64,000 nucleotides of DNA, taken from the NCBI RefSeq assembly GCF_001187865.1, contig NZ_LGIT01000003.1, positions 434,001-498,000 on the forward strand. The letters are read 5' to 3'. Below the pieces are notes generated by a model. The model was not told the origin of the DNA. It ran no database searches and saw only the letters and a list, made by a program, of their open reading frames with translations. Source of the stretch: Klebsiella sp. RIT-PI-d. Its GTDB lineage: Bacteria > Pseudomonadota > Gammaproteobacteria > Enterobacterales > Enterobacteriaceae. The first letter of the stretch is position 1; every line of letters starts with the position of its first letter. Below, one piece after another: positions 31,866-44,439 of this stretch. Made by a program: the position numbers and the translations under genes.

Positions 31866-32022
31866 GAGCGATCATCACTCCATGCAGAAAAAAAACACAA
31901 CAATCACTACAACGTTTATCTGGCGCAATTTTACAGTACAATCCACACTATTGTTCCATCATTAAACCTTTGTTATCCCATTTTGACATGTGGTAAACAG
32001 GACATTAAGCCCGGCTTTTGCG

Positions 32023-32994
32023 ATGAATTTAGATAAAATCAATGAGTTAACCGCGCAGGATATGGCGGGTGTCAATACAATCATTCTTGAGCAACTCAGC
32101 TCGGACGTGACGCTTATTAACCAGCTTGGATACTATATCATCAGCGGCGGTGGCAAGCGTATCCGGCCAATGATTGCTGTTTTGGCCGCCCGTGCCGTGG
32201 GTTATCAGGGCAATGCCCACATTACTGTGGCGGCATTAATCGAGTTTATCCACACAGCAACGCTGCTTCATGATGATGTTGTTGACGAGTCTGACATGCG
32301 TCGAGGTAAGGCCACTGCCAACGCCGCATTTGGCAATGCGGCCAGCGTGCTGGTAGGGGATTTTATTTATACCCGCGCATTTCAGATGATGACGCGTCTG
32401 GGTTCGCTAAAGGTACTGGATATTATGTCTGAGGCCGTTAACGTCATTGCGGAAGGCGAAGTCCTACAGCTGATGAATGTTAACGATCCCGATATTACTG
32501 AAGAAAACTATATGCGTGTTATCTACAGTAAAACAGCGCGTTTGTTTGAAGCAGCATCCCAATGCTCAGGTATTCTGGCCGGCTGTTCACCAGAAGAAGA
32601 GCGTGCGCTACAGGATTACGGGCGTTACCTCGGCACGGCTTTTCAGCTAATCGATGATTTGCTGGACTACAGTGCTGATGGACAAACGTTAGGTAAGAAT
32701 GTGGGTGACGATCTGAATGAAGGTAAACCGACATTACCGTTACTGCACGCTATGCAACACGGTAGCGCTGAACAAGCTGCCATGATCCGTTCAGCCATTG
32801 AGCAGGGTAACGGTCGTCATTTGCTTGAACCGGTACTGGAAACGATGGCAACCTGTGGTTCGCTGGAGTGGACACGCCAGCGTGCAGAAGAAGAAGCTGA
32901 TAAGGCAATCACTGCACTACAAATCATTCCTGAAAACCCCTGGCGTGAAGCACTGATTGCTCTGGCGCATATTGCGGTTCAACGCAACCATTAA
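32023..32994 (+). CDS. ispB: octaprenyl diphosphate synthase
   Basis: IspB extends farnesyl diphosphate with isopentenyl diphosphate to the C40 side chain of ubiquinone and menaquinone. The ATG at 32023 (MNLDKINELTAQDM) gives 323 residues, as in E. coli. The two Asp-rich motifs are LHDDVVDE and IDDLLDY, and the GGGKRIRP segment is present. An upstream GTG-type start would add eleven unconserved residues. It is divergent from rplU. Confidence 0.97.
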   Translation: MNLDKINELTAQDMAGVNTIILEQLSSDVTLINQLGYYIISGGGKRIRPMIAVLAARAVGYQGNAHITVAALIEFIHTATLLHDDVVDESDMRRGKATANAAFGNAASVLVGDFIYTRAFQMMTRLGSLKVLDIMSEAVNVIAEGEVLQLMNVNDPDITEENYMRVIYSKTARLFEAASQCSGILAGCSPEEERALQDYGRYLGTAFQLIDDLLDYSADGQTLGKNVGDDLNEGKPTLPLLHAMQHGSAEQAAMIRSAIEQGNGRHLLEPVLETMATCGSLEWTRQRAEEEADKAITALQIIPENPWREALIALAHIAVQRNH

Positions 32995-33183
32995 GCTTTC
33001 TCGCGTATAGCGCGAGAAAGTTCTAATAAGTTCCAGCATAAAGTAAAATAATCCTGAGACACTAAACATAGTCTGAAACAACTGGCATTTACTAGAACTT
33101 TTTAGAACTAAACTCTCTCTAAGCCTATAATGGCATAGTTGCTGAACGCGCCAATGTTCAGGCAATATTCACAGGGAGATATT

Positions 33184-33465
33184 ATGGAAAAGTTCATCGA
33201 CTGGCATCCAGCTGACATCATTGCCAGCCTGCATAAAAAAGGGACATCTATGGCAGCGGTGTCACGTGAAAACGGGCTGAGTTCTTCTACACTGGCGAAT
33301 ACATTAGCCAGACCGTGGCCGAAAGGAGAGCTAATTATTGCTAAAGCTCTGGATACCGAGCCATGGGCTATATGGCCTTCACGTTATCACGATCCCGTCA
33401 CGCATGAGTTTATTGACCGAAGTATTTTGATGCGTAATCGTAAGAAAAAGCAAGATATAGAGTAA
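33184..33465 (+). CDS. sfsB: Ner-like transcriptional regulator SfsB (Nlp)
   Basis: The 93-residue protein starts MEKFIDWHPADIIASL after the ribosome site CAGGGAG. It contains the helix-turn-helix of the Ner family (GTSMAAVSRENGLSSSTLANTL) and the conserved PWAIWPSRY tail. In E. coli it is about the same size and affects maltose gene expression when overproduced. It follows ispB by 189 bases and has its own AT-rich upstream region. Confidence 0.93.
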   Translation: MEKFIDWHPADIIASLHKKGTSMAAVSRENGLSSSTLANTLARPWPKGELIIAKALDTEPWAIWPSRYHDPVTHEFIDRSILMRNRKKKQDIE

Positions 33466-33475
33466 TTTCTGGGTA

Positions 33476-33495
33476 AGTGGCCCGTACGGGCCACT
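33476..33495 (+). terminator. palindrome after sfsB, possible terminator
   Basis: AGTGGCCCGT/ACGGGCCACT is a perfect ten-base-pair dyad with no loop spacer and no T tract directly after it. The position right after the sfsB stop suggests an mRNA end. Confidence 0.45.
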
Positions 33496-33510
33496 GGAAA
33501 TAAATTTTTG

Positions 33511-33627
33511 TCAGCGCTCAATAAAGCTGTTATCAATGGTTGATTGCAAAGGACTCAATAAATAATCAATAACCCGACGCTTTCCCGTTTTTATTTCTGC
33601 TGTTATATTTACACTTGCGTCTTTATT
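33511..33627 (-). pseudogene. 3' fragment of an HlyD-family type I secretion adaptor gene
   Basis: Reading leftwards, the minus strand encodes NKDASVNITAEIKTGKRR, then VIDYLLSPLQSTIDNS, ending FIER before a TGA. This is the typical C-terminus of HlyD-family membrane fusion proteins, where 'I.TG.RRV..YLLSPL' precedes the end. In-frame sequence upstream is blocked by a TGA at 33628-33630, and the rest of the gene and any ABC partner are missing. I read it as the relic of a lost type I secretion operon. The remaining bases to murA (33631-33940) are AT-rich and show nothing recognisable. Confidence 0.75.
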
Positions 33628-33940
33628 TCAGAAATCCCTTCCGAATAAACAGAAGTTAACCTCATTAAATTGTTAGTATTAACTATATATGTGGCAAAGC
33701 AATCTCCATTACCTATAGCGAAAACCAGGTTCAGAAGCGGCAGGAAAAGCATGCGCCATGACAGCTAAAATGAGGCTTTGCTACATAAAAAATGTATGCA
33801 TGATAAATAAAAAAGTTTATTTATTTTTGGAAATTATTATTGCCTTTCACCGTACCAGATATAAACACTTCCGGTATTCCAGCGGCAACTCGCTTTAATG
33901 AAAATATCAGTACGTACCTTACGACTTCACAGTAGTCATT

Positions 33941-33970
33941 AAAAAAGCTCCCGACTGTCGGGAGCTTTTA
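33941..33970 (-). terminator. murA operon terminator
   Basis: AAAGCTCCCGAC/GTCGGGAGCTTT perfect stem with a one-base centre (effective loop of about five), then six T on the minus strand. It lies 13 bases after the murA stop. Confidence 0.9.
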
Positions 33971-33982
33971 ATTATAAAGCGA

Positions 33983-35329
<1,347 letters not shown>

Positions 35330-35418
35330 TCAAAGATGATACAGGTCGGTAAATCGGGCGGCCGGACAGCAGAAAGCGCGGTCAGCAATGTGAATAGCAA
35401 CTCGCTTATGCCAGTCGC

Positions 35419-35673
35419 TTAAAAACCATTGAGTTTACGATCGCGCGCCCACTCTTGCGGCGTGTACGCTTTGATCGACAGAGCATGAATGCGATTGTCC
35501 GCAATGTACTCCATTAGCGGGGCATAGATGCTTTGCTGCTTCTTAACCCGGCTCATGCCGTCGAATAACTCACCCACGGCAATAACCTGAAAGTGGCTGC
35601 CATCGCCGGAAACGTGGACTTCTGTAAGAGAGAGTGCATTCATCAGCACGGTCTGAATTTCATGATTTTCCAT
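35419..35673 (-). CDS. ibaG: BolA-family protein IbaG
   Basis: The 84-residue protein starts [14 protein letters not shown]. It has the BolA fold with [28 protein letters not shown] and the conserved His/Cys-region residues used for Fe-S binding with glutaredoxin Grx4. The upstream in-frame start adds five residues and is less likely. It lies between the mlaB terminator and murA as in E. coli. Confidence 0.95.
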   Translation of the reverse strand: MENHEIQTVLMNALSLTEVHVSGDGSHFQVIAVGELFDGMSRVKKQQSIYAPLMEYIADNRIHALSIKAYTPQEWARDRKLNGF

Positions 35674-35742
35674 GGGCTCTAGTATCATCTGGTAGTAAAA
35701 CAGCCCAACATCTTAGAGCAAAGTGGCGCTGTCTTAAATAAG

Positions 35743-35777
35743 CAAAAAGCCTCGCATGCAAAACAGGCGAGGCTATC
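35743..35777 (-). terminator. mla operon terminator
   Basis: AGCCTCGC/GCGAGGCT stem with a thirteen-base loop followed by five T on the minus strand, between mlaB and ibaG. Confidence 0.85.
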
Positions 35778-35798
35778 GGATTTAACGGATTGATAATG

Positions 35799-36092
35799 TT
35801 AACGAGGAAGAACATCATCCGGCAGATTATAAAGCTGCGCCAGGGTGTAAACCTTCTCGTCGACGCCGTCGAGTGAAATCGTTCTGCCCTGTCGTTTTGC
35901 CAGGGCAACCAGATGGACCAGCAACGCCAGCCCTCCGGTATCAACACGAGAAATCTGGTTAAGATCGATGCGTGTTACGCCATGCATCGCGTCCTCGCGT
36001 GCCTCCCACAGGGGAGTCAGCACGTCCTGGTCCAGCTCTCCCGCTAACGCCAGCGTGTCACCGTCCCGTGTCCAGCTGAGTTGCTGCGTCAT
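35799..36092 (-). CDS. mlaB: Mla phospholipid transporter STAS subunit
   Basis: The 97-residue STAS-domain protein has the conserved RVDTGGLALLVHL helix that contacts MlaF. MlaB stabilises and activates the cytoplasmic ATPase of the MlaFEDB complex, which moves phospholipids between the two membranes. It shares one base with the mlaC stop. Confidence 0.96.
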   Translation of the reverse strand: MTQQLSWTRDGDTLALAGELDQDVLTPLWEAREDAMHGVTRIDLNQISRVDTGGLALLVHLVALAKRQGRTISLDGVDEKVYTLAQLYNLPDDVLPR

Positions 36093-36727
36093 TATTTTTT
36101 CTCATCCAGGGTAATTTTCTGGCGAGAAATCGACTGTAGCTGGGCAGTCAGGCCATCAATGCCTTTAGTGCGCAGCAGATCGCTCCATTCGTTCTGTTTG
36201 GTGGTGATCATACTGACGCCTTCGGCAATCATGTCATAAGCCTGCCAGTTACCGCTCTGGGAATTTTTACGCCACTGGAAATCCAGGCGAACCGGCGGAC
36301 GACCGTTAGGATCGACGATGGTTACGCGAATAGGTACGATAGTCGCATCGCCCAGCGGTTTTTCCGGGGCAATCTGATAAGACTGGCCGTGGTACATGGC
36401 CAGAGCCTGACCGTATGCCTGCTTCAGATATTCACGGAACGCGGCGAAATAAGCCTCACGCTGCGCAGGCGTAGCCTCTTTGTAATAGCGTCCCAGTACC
36501 AGCGCACCGGCATATTTTACCTGCACATAGGGCAGCAGTTCCTGATCGACCACTTCGCGTAGGTAGTCAGGGTTGGAGCGGATCTTCGGCTGCTCATTTT
36601 TCAGGCGATCGAAAGTTTTTTGCGCGGCCTGCTCCATCAGCTTATACGGATTGGACTGATCGGCAGCGGTTGCGGCGGTAAGTGGCGCAATTACCAGCAT
36701 GGCGACCATTAGTAAACGTTTGAACAT
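36092..36727 (-). CDS. mlaC: Mla periplasmic phospholipid-binding protein
   Basis: The 211-residue precursor has a signal peptide ending TAATAA near residue 22. The MlaC lipid-shuttle domain ([20 protein letters not shown] and RLDFQWRK segments) follows. It carries phospholipid between the outer-membrane MlaA-OmpC complex and MlaD. It is 18 bases downstream of mlaD. Confidence 0.97.
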   Translation of the reverse strand: MFKRLLMVAMLVIAPLTAATAADQSNPYKLMEQAAQKTFDRLKNEQPKIRSNPDYLREVVDQELLPYVQVKYAGALVLGRYYKEATPAQREAYFAAFREYLKQAYGQALAMYHGQSYQIAPEKPLGDATIVPIRVTIVDPNGRPPVRLDFQWRKNSQSGNWQAYDMIAEGVSMITTKQNEWSDLLRTKGIDGLTAQLQSISRQKITLDEKK

Positions 36728-36745
36728 GTCTCGTTTCTCCTGAAA

Positions 36746-37297
36746 TTAATTCGTCGTACCAGCGGGGGTAGCGGCATCAGTATGGCCGTCAGCCGCTGCC
36801 GGTGCATCGGTTGTATTCTGATTGTCGCCACCTTTACTGTTGTAAAGGAACTGGCCGATCAGATCTTCCAGCACCATCGCGGATTTGGTGTCCTGAATCG
36901 TGCTTCCTTCCTTAAGCATAGACGTTCCCAGCTCCGGATCGTCAAAACCTACGTTCAGCGCCAGATACTGCTCGCCAAGCAGGCCAGAGGTGCGAATTGC
37001 CAGGGAACTGGTATCCGGGATCTGGTTGTAGCGATCTTCAATATCCAGGGTAACACGCGGAAGGTAAGTTTTCGGATCGAGGGCGATATCCGCCACACGA
37101 CCAATCACCACGCCGCCGATCCGTACCGGTGAACTGGATTTAAGACCGCCGATGTTATCGAAGGTTGCGTAAACGCGGTAAGTGGGTTCGGTACGTAAGG
37201 AGGTGACATTTGCCGCTTTCAGACAAATAAACAGTGCTGCCAGTAGCGCGACCAGCAGAAAAATACCCACCCATATTTCACTCTTTTTCGTTTGCAT
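36746..37297 (-). CDS. mlaD: Mla MCE-domain subunit
   Basis: The ATG at 37295-37297 (MQTKKSEIWVG) gives 183 residues. One N-terminal membrane helix lies at about 8-27, followed by an MCE domain at about 39-117 (YATFDNIGGLKSSSPVRIGGVVIG). The C-terminal helix and the low-complexity tail end GTTN. It forms the hexameric ring through which lipid passes. It is in the usual place between mlaE and mlaC. Confidence 0.97.
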   Translation of the reverse strand: MQTKKSEIWVGIFLLVALLAALFICLKAANVTSLRTEPTYRVYATFDNIGGLKSSSPVRIGGVVIGRVADIALDPKTYLPRVTLDIEDRYNQIPDTSSLAIRTSGLLGEQYLALNVGFDDPELGTSMLKEGSTIQDTKSAMVLEDLIGQFLYNSKGGDNQNTTDAPAAADGHTDAATPAGTTN

Positions 37298-37301
37298 GAA
37301 C

Positions 37302-38904
<1,603 letters not shown>

Positions 38905-39120
38905 CGATTGTTCCTTTCATTAGACCTCTCAGAGGAAGCGTGAAGCGTTGTAACGCTACAATCCCGGCATTTTTACCAAATGTTACCTGCCGGGTAAGCG
39001 AAACAGGCACCTGTTTTATGGCTACGGCACATAACGTTAAAATCGCTACCCTGCCCCGGTTCTTCCTGGCCGCTTCGGTTGAATAGAGCAAGCGGGGGAT
39101 TATACCTGAAGAAAAGAGAT

Positions 39121-39472
39121 ATGATGCTTTTCCCGTCGCCTCTGTTAATAATCGGTTTAGCAATATCATTAACCGCCTCTTTCCTGAGCCTTTTACTGCA
39201 CCTATTTCCCGTGCATTCTGATATCCTGCGACGCAAATTGCCGCTACTGTTAATGATATGTTCGCTGAGACAGGTGGCAAATGAACGCAGCAATCCCTTC
39301 AGAATAGACGGCATTTGTCTGCCGGGACTGGCTGTATTCTGCTATTCATTGTTAAAATCGCCCATCTGCCGGGGTAAATGACTGACAGATAACGGTGCCC
39401 TGGCGCTATCAACGGGTGTTTTTTTATAGCACGGCCGTCTTGCTGTACGGCTGCCGCCGATTTTTATGTATT
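39121..39472 (+). pseudogene. yrbG: yrbG (calcium/sodium antiporter family) decayed remnant
   Basis: E. coli carries yrbG between mlaF and kdsD. Here only about 350 bases remain. The reading MMLFPSPLLIIGLAISLTA recalls the YrbG start. A jump then joins it to FPVHSDILRRKLPLLLM, matching the internal VHSDVLRRELPLML of YrbG. The reading stops at 39381. The bases just before kdsD (about 39440-39472) still resemble the last codons of yrbG. Large internal deletions and a premature end make it non-functional. In E. coli, yrbG leads the kdsDC-lptCAB transcript, so the promoter region may survive in the remnant. Confidence 0.75.
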
Positions 39473-39488
39473 GAAACGGACACGTACT

Positions 39489-40475
39489 ATGTCGCAACTA
39501 GATTTACAGCCAGATTTTGACTTTCAGCAGGCCGGTAAAGAGGTGCTGGAGATTGAACGTGAAGGTTTAACTGAACTTGATCGCTTCATCAATCAGGATT
39601 TCAGCCGGGCCTGCGAGCGCATTTTTCACTGCGCGGGCAAAGTTGTCGTGATGGGGATGGGGAAATCCGGCCACATCGGTAGAAAAATGGCAGCCACTTT
39701 TGCCAGCACCGGTACCTCGGCGTTTTTTGTCCATCCGGGTGAAGCGGCACATGGCGATCTGGGGATGGTAACGCCGCAGGATATCGTTATTGCTCTGTCA
39801 AACTCTGGTGAATCTAATGAGATCCTGGCGCTTATTCCGGTACTAAAACGTCTGCGCGTGCCGTTAATCTGCATGACCAGTCGTCCGGAAAGCAGCATGG
39901 GTCGCGCCGCTGATATTCACCTGTGTGTCAAAGTACCGCGTGAAGCCTGCCCGCTGGGGCTGGCTCCCACGACCAGCACGACCGCTGCGCTGGTGATGGG
40001 TGATGCGCTGGCCGTTGCGCTGCTGAAAGCGCGGGGCTTTACTGCCGAAGATTTTGCGCTCTCTCATCCGGGCGGTGCGCTTGGCCGTAAACTGTTATTG
40101 CGGGTGAACGACATCATGCACACCGGCCGCGACATCCCGAAAGTGGCAAAAGAGGCTTCCCTGCGCGATGCGCTGCTGGAGATCACCCGTAAAAATCTCG
40201 GTATGACCGTCGTTTGCGATGACAATATGAAGATCGAAGGGATCTTTACCGACGGTGACTTACGCCGCATCTTTGATAACGGTGAAGACCTGCGCAGCCT
40301 GAACATTGCCGAGGTAATGACGCCAGGCGGCGTTCGTATTCGCCCGGGTACGCTGGCGGTTGATGCGCTGAACCTGATGCAGACCCGCCACATTACCTGC
40401 GTCATGGTTGCCGATGGCGACCAATTGCTGGGTGTGATACATATGCATGATCTGCTGCGCGCAGGCGTAGTGTAA
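39489..40475 (+). CDS. kdsD: D-arabinose 5-phosphate isomerase
   Basis: KdsD makes arabinose-5-phosphate from ribulose-5-phosphate, the first step to Kdo of lipopolysaccharide. The ATG at 39489 (MSQLDLQPDFDFQQ) gives 328 residues as in E. coli. An SIS domain (GMGKSGHIGRKMAATFAS, SNSGES) is followed by two CBS domains (about 210-325). It is now the first intact gene of the kdsDC-lptCAB-rpoN-hpf-ptsN-rapZ-npr run. Confidence 0.97.
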   Translation: MSQLDLQPDFDFQQAGKEVLEIEREGLTELDRFINQDFSRACERIFHCAGKVVVMGMGKSGHIGRKMAATFASTGTSAFFVHPGEAAHGDLGMVTPQDIVIALSNSGESNEILALIPVLKRLRVPLICMTSRPESSMGRAADIHLCVKVPREACPLGLAPTTSTTAALVMGDALAVALLKARGFTAEDFALSHPGGALGRKLLLRVNDIMHTGRDIPKVAKEASLRDALLEITRKNLGMTVVCDDNMKIEGIFTDGDLRRIFDNGEDLRSLNIAEVMTPGGVRIRPGTLAVDALNLMQTRHITCVMVADGDQLLGVIHMHDLLRAGVV

Positions 40476-40489
40476 GAAAGGATAAAAGA

Positions 40490-41056
40490 ATGAGTAATGC
40501 TGGTGCCGTTGTGGCAACCTGCTATGGGCCGGTAAGTGCGCAGATGCTGGAGCAGGCAAAAAAAATACGCCTGCTGATCCTTGATGTGGATGGCGTATTG
40601 TCCGACGGGCTTATCTATATGGGCAATAATGGCGAAGAGTTAAAGGCATTCAACGTGCGTGACGGCTATGGCATTCGCTGCGCGCTCACCTCCGGTATCA
40701 ATGTTGCCATTATTACCGGGCGTAAAGCTAAACTAGTAGAAGACCGTTGCGCCACGCTCGGCATCACGCATCTTTATCAGGGACAATCAGATAAGCTGCT
40801 GGCCTACCGCGAACTGCTGGAGAAACTGGCGCTGTCGCCAGACGAGGTCGCCTATGTCGGTGACGATCTCATTGACTGGCCGGTAATGGCCGAGATTGGG
40901 CTTAGCGTCGCGGTAGCGGATGCACATCCGCTTTTACTGCCACGCGCGCACTATGTCACGCGTATTGACGGCGGGCGTGGAGCGGTACGTGAGGTCTGCG
41001 ATTTATTACTCCTGGCGCAGGGCAAGCTTGATGAAGCCAAAGGGCAATCGATATGA
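40490..41056 (+). CDS. kdsC: 3-deoxy-D-manno-octulosonate 8-phosphate phosphatase
   Basis: The 188-residue HAD phosphatase has motif I LDVDGVLSDG, motif II TGR and motif III VGDDLIDWPVM. It releases phosphate from Kdo-8-phosphate. It overlaps lptC by 4 bases. Confidence 0.97.
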   Translation: MSNAGAVVATCYGPVSAQMLEQAKKIRLLILDVDGVLSDGLIYMGNNGEELKAFNVRDGYGIRCALTSGINVAIITGRKAKLVEDRCATLGITHLYQGQSDKLLAYRELLEKLALSPDEVAYVGDDLIDWPVMAEIGLSVAVADAHPLLLPRAHYVTRIDGGRGAVREVCDLLLLAQGKLDEAKGQSI

Positions 41057-41628
41057 GTAAAACCAGACGCTGGGTTATCATTTTGCTGTCGCTGATTGCG
41101 CTGATTTTAATCGGCGTAAACCTGGCGAGTAACGATGATACTGAAACAAACACGGTATCTTCAAACGATCCAACCTACCGGAGTGAGCATACCAGTACGC
41201 TGGTGTACAGTCCGGAAGGTGCGCTCAGTTATAAGCTGGTTGCTCAGCACGTTGAGTATTTTTCAGATCAGGCCATTACGTGGTTTACCCAACCGTTACT
41301 GACAACGTATGACACCACTAAAACTGAAACCTGGTCAATTAAAGCGGATAAAGCAAAGCTAACTAACGATCGGATGCTGTATCTTTACGGCCACGTTGAG
41401 GTAAACGCCCTGACTCCGGATGCTCAACTACGCAAAATTACAACGGATAACGCCACGATAAACCTGATCACGCAGGATGTAACCTCTGACGATTTGGTGA
41501 CGTTATACGGTACGACATTTAATTCCAGCGGCCTGAAAATGCGCGGAAATTTACGCAATAAAACTGCCGAGCTGATTGAAAAGGTTAGGACCTCATATGA
41601 AATTCAAAACAAACAAACTCAGCCTTAA
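41053..41628 (+). CDS. lptC: LPS export protein LptC
   Basis: The 191-residue bitopic protein has one N-terminal helix (WVIILLSLIALILIGVNL). Its periplasmic beta-jellyroll domain passes lipopolysaccharide from LptB2FG to LptA. It overlaps kdsC by 4 bases and lptA by 32 bases, the same tight arrangement as in E. coli. Confidence 0.97.
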   Translation: MSKTRRWVIILLSLIALILIGVNLASNDDTETNTVSSNDPTYRSEHTSTLVYSPEGALSYKLVAQHVEYFSDQAITWFTQPLLTTYDTTKTETWSIKADKAKLTNDRMLYLYGHVEVNALTPDAQLRKITTDNATINLITQDVTSDDLVTLYGTTFNSSGLKMRGNLRNKTAELIEKVRTSYEIQNKQTQP

Positions 41629-42151
41629 GCTTGTACTGGCCAGTACGCTTCTGGCCGCCAGCCTGCCTGCGCTGGCTAAAACGGGTGATACCGAACAGCC
41701 TATTCATATTGAGTCCGATCAGCAGTCGCTGGATATGCAGGGCAATATCGTGACGTTCACTGGTAACGTTGTTGTAACTCAGGGAACGATCAAGATTAAT
41801 GCTGATAAAGTCGTTGTAACGCGTCCGGGCGGCGAAAAAGGCAAAGAAGTGATCGACGGCTACGGTAACCCGACGACGTTCTACCAGATGCAGGATAACG
41901 GCAAACCGGTGAAAGGCCGTGCGTCACAAATGCACTATGAACTGCAAAATGATTTCGTGGTTCTTACCGGTAAAGCTTTTCTTGAGCAGGTGGACAGCAA
42001 TATCCAGGGCGACAAAATTACCTATCTCGTAAAAGAGCAGAAAATGCAGGCATTCAGCGAGAAAGGCAAACGTGTCACTACCGTTCTGGTACCATCGCAG
42101 CTGCAAAATAAAAGTAACGATCAGGCCCCGGCTCAGAAAAAGAGTAACTAA
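41597..42151 (+). CDS. lptA: LPS periplasmic bridge protein LptA
   Basis: The ATG at 41597 (MKFKTNKLSLKLVL) gives 184 residues with a signal peptide ending ALA near residue 27. OstA/LptA repeats follow (IHIESDQQSLDMQGNIVTFTGNV). LptA oligomers form the jellyroll bridge for lipopolysaccharide across the periplasm. An earlier in-frame ATG would lengthen the leader by seven residues without conservation. Confidence 0.97.
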   Translation: MKFKTNKLSLKLVLASTLLAASLPALAKTGDTEQPIHIESDQQSLDMQGNIVTFTGNVVVTQGTIKINADKVVVTRPGGEKGKEVIDGYGNPTTFYQMQDNGKPVKGRASQMHYELQNDFVVLTGKAFLEQVDSNIQGDKITYLVKEQKMQAFSEKGKRVTTVLVPSQLQNKSNDQAPAQKKSN

Positions 42152-42157
42152 TCCAAT

Positions 42158-42883
42158 ATGGCTACATTAACTGCAAAGAATCTCGCGAAAGCCTATAAAG
42201 GCCGCCGGGTAGTAGAAGACGTTAGTCTGACCGTGAAATCCGGTGAAATTGTTGGGCTACTCGGCCCTAACGGCGCGGGTAAAACCACCACGTTTTATAT
42301 GGTCGTGGGTATTGTATCGCGCGATGCCGGCAACATTATCATTGATGATGAAGATATCAGTCTGCTGCCACTTCATGCGCGCGCACGTCGGGGCATTGGT
42401 TATCTTCCTCAGGAGGCCTCCATTTTCCGTCGCCTTAGCGTATTTGATAACCTGATGGCGGTCCTGCAAATTCGTGACGATCTGACGGCTGAACAACGGC
42501 AAGATCGCGCTAACGAGCTGATGGAAGAATTCCATATTGAACACCTGCGCGACAGTCTGGGTCAGGCGCTCTCCGGCGGTGAACGTCGCCGCGTGGAAAT
42601 CGCCCGTGCGCTGGCCGCAAATCCTAAATTTATCCTGCTCGATGAACCGTTTGCCGGTGTTGATCCCATTTCCGTTATCGACATCAAACACATTATCGAG
42701 CATCTGCGCGACAGTGGTCTTGGCGTGCTGATTACCGATCATAACGTGCGCGAAACGTTAGCGGTGTGCGAACGCGCTTATATTGTGAGCCAGGGCCATC
42801 TGATTGCGCACGGTAAGCCAGACGAAATCCTTAAAGACGAACAGGTTAAGCGCGTATATCTTGGGGAAGACTTCAGACTCTGA
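42158..42883 (+). CDS. lptB: LPS export ATPase LptB
   Basis: The 241-residue ABC ATPase has Walker [10 protein letters not shown], signature LSGGERRR, Walker B FILLDEPF and switch TDHNV. It drives lipopolysaccharide extraction with LptFG. It lies 6 bases after lptA. Confidence 0.98.
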   Translation: MATLTAKNLAKAYKGRRVVEDVSLTVKSGEIVGLLGPNGAGKTTTFYMVVGIVSRDAGNIIIDDEDISLLPLHARARRGIGYLPQEASIFRRLSVFDNLMAVLQIRDDLTAEQRQDRANELMEEFHIEHLRDSLGQALSGGERRRVEIARALAANPKFILLDEPFAGVDPISVIDIKHIIEHLRDSGLGVLITDHNVRETLAVCERAYIVSQGHLIAHGKPDEILKDEQVKRVYLGEDFRL

Positions 42884-42983
42884 TAGGGTGTGTTTATCCT
42901 ATCCTCGTCATGCCCCGGAAGCGGCCTGATGAATAAAGCGTAAGAAGTCAGCGACGTAAACTCGGGAGAGAATCGCTCTGAAT

Positions 42984-44417
42984 ATGAAGCAAGGTTTGCA
43001 ATTAAGGTTTAGTCAACAGCTTGCTATGACGCCGCAGTTACAACAGGCCATTCGCCTGCTGCAACTCTCAACGCTGGAATTACAGCAGGAACTTCAACAG
43101 GCGCTGGAAAGCAATCCACTGCTTGAGCAAACCGATCTTCATGAAGAGATAGATGCCAAAGAATCTCCGGATAACGAAACGCTGGACAGCGTGGACGCGC
43201 TGGAACAAAAAGAGATGCCCGAAGAGCTGCCGCTGGATGCCAGCTGGGACGAAATCTACACCGCCGGAACGCCTTCCGGTAACGGCGTGGATTACCAGGA
43301 CGACGAATTACCCGTTTATCAGGGCGAAACCACCCAGTCCTTGCAGGATTATCTGATGTGGCAGGTTGAACTGACGCCTTTCACCGACACCGATCGGGCG
43401 ATTGCCACGTCGATCGTCGATGCGGTAGATGACACCGGCTACCTGACCCTCTCTGTCGAGGACATTCTCGACAGTATGGGCGATGGCGACATTGGGCTTG
43501 ACGAAGTGGAAGCGGTACTCAAGCGGGTACAGCGATTCGATCCTGTCGGTGTTGCCGCCAAAGATCTGCGCGACTGCCTGCTGATCCAGCTTTCGCAGTT
43601 TGCTAAAAATACGCCGTGGATCGCTGAAGCACAGTTGATCATCAGTAATCACCTTGATCTTCTCGCCAATCATGATTTCCGAACTTTAATGCGCGTTACG
43701 CGTCTTAAAGAAGACGTACTCAAAGATGCAGTGAATTTTATTCAGTCTCTGGACCCGCGCCCTGGCCAGTCGATCCAGACCGGAGAGCCGGAGTATGTGA
43801 TCCCGGATGTGCTGGTGCGCAAAGTGAACGGTCAATGGCTGGTCGAGCTGAATTCCGATAGCATTCCACGCCTGCAAATTAATCAGCACTATGCCGCGAT
43901 GAGCGGCAGTAACCGCAACGATGCAGATAACCAGTACATCCGCAGTAATCTCCAGGAAGCGAAGTGGCTGATTAAAAGCCTGGAGAGTCGCAATGATACG
44001 CTGCTACGCGTTAGCCGCTGCATTGTTGAGCAGCAGCAGGCGTTTTTTGAGCAGGGTGAAGAGTATATGAAACCCATGGTGCTGGCCGATATCGCCCAGG
44101 CCGTTGAGATGCATGAATCCACGATATCTCGCGTAACTACGCAGAAGTATTTGCATAGCCCGCGCGGCATTTTTGAACTGAAATATTTTTTCTCCAGCCA
44201 TGTAAATACCGAAGGCGGTGGCGAAGCCTCGTCGACCGCGATTCGTGCGCTGGTGAAAAAGTTAATCGCTGCGGAGAACCCCGCGAAACCGCTGAGCGAC
44301 AGCAAATTAACCACAATGCTGTCCGATCAGGGGATCATGGTTGCACGTCGTACCGTGGCGAAGTATCGAGAGTCTTTATCCATTCCGCCGTCTAACCAGC
44401 GTAAGCAGCTGGTATGA
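42984..44417 (+). CDS. rpoN: RNA polymerase sigma-54 factor
   Basis: The 477-residue product equals E. coli. A Gln/Leu-rich activator-interacting region I (1-50) and an acidic region II are followed by the core-binding domain. The helix-turn-helix ([16 protein letters not shown]) and the C-terminal RpoN box [10 protein letters not shown], which reads the -24 element, complete it. It starts about 100 bases after lptB and is followed by the usual hpf-ptsN-rapZ-npr genes that link nitrogen and cell-wall metabolism. Confidence 0.98.
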   Translation: MKQGLQLRFSQQLAMTPQLQQAIRLLQLSTLELQQELQQALESNPLLEQTDLHEEIDAKESPDNETLDSVDALEQKEMPEELPLDASWDEIYTAGTPSGNGVDYQDDELPVYQGETTQSLQDYLMWQVELTPFTDTDRAIATSIVDAVDDTGYLTLSVEDILDSMGDGDIGLDEVEAVLKRVQRFDPVGVAAKDLRDCLLIQLSQFAKNTPWIAEAQLIISNHLDLLANHDFRTLMRVTRLKEDVLKDAVNFIQSLDPRPGQSIQTGEPEYVIPDVLVRKVNGQWLVELNSDSIPRLQINQHYAAMSGSNRNDADNQYIRSNLQEAKWLIKSLESRNDTLLRVSRCIVEQQQAFFEQGEEYMKPMVLADIAQAVEMHESTISRVTTQKYLHSPRGIFELKYFFSSHVNTEGGGEASSTAIRALVKKLIAAENPAKPLSDSKLTTMLSDQGIMVARRTVAKYRESLSIPPSNQRKQLV

Positions 44418-44439
44418 CCCAACCGATAAGGAAGACACT

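Noticed and set aside
33476-33495. Perfect 20-base palindrome after sfsB as a site-specific recombination or regulator site
   Set aside because: Its position directly after a stop codon fits an mRNA 3' hairpin better, and no matching second copy was seen nearby.
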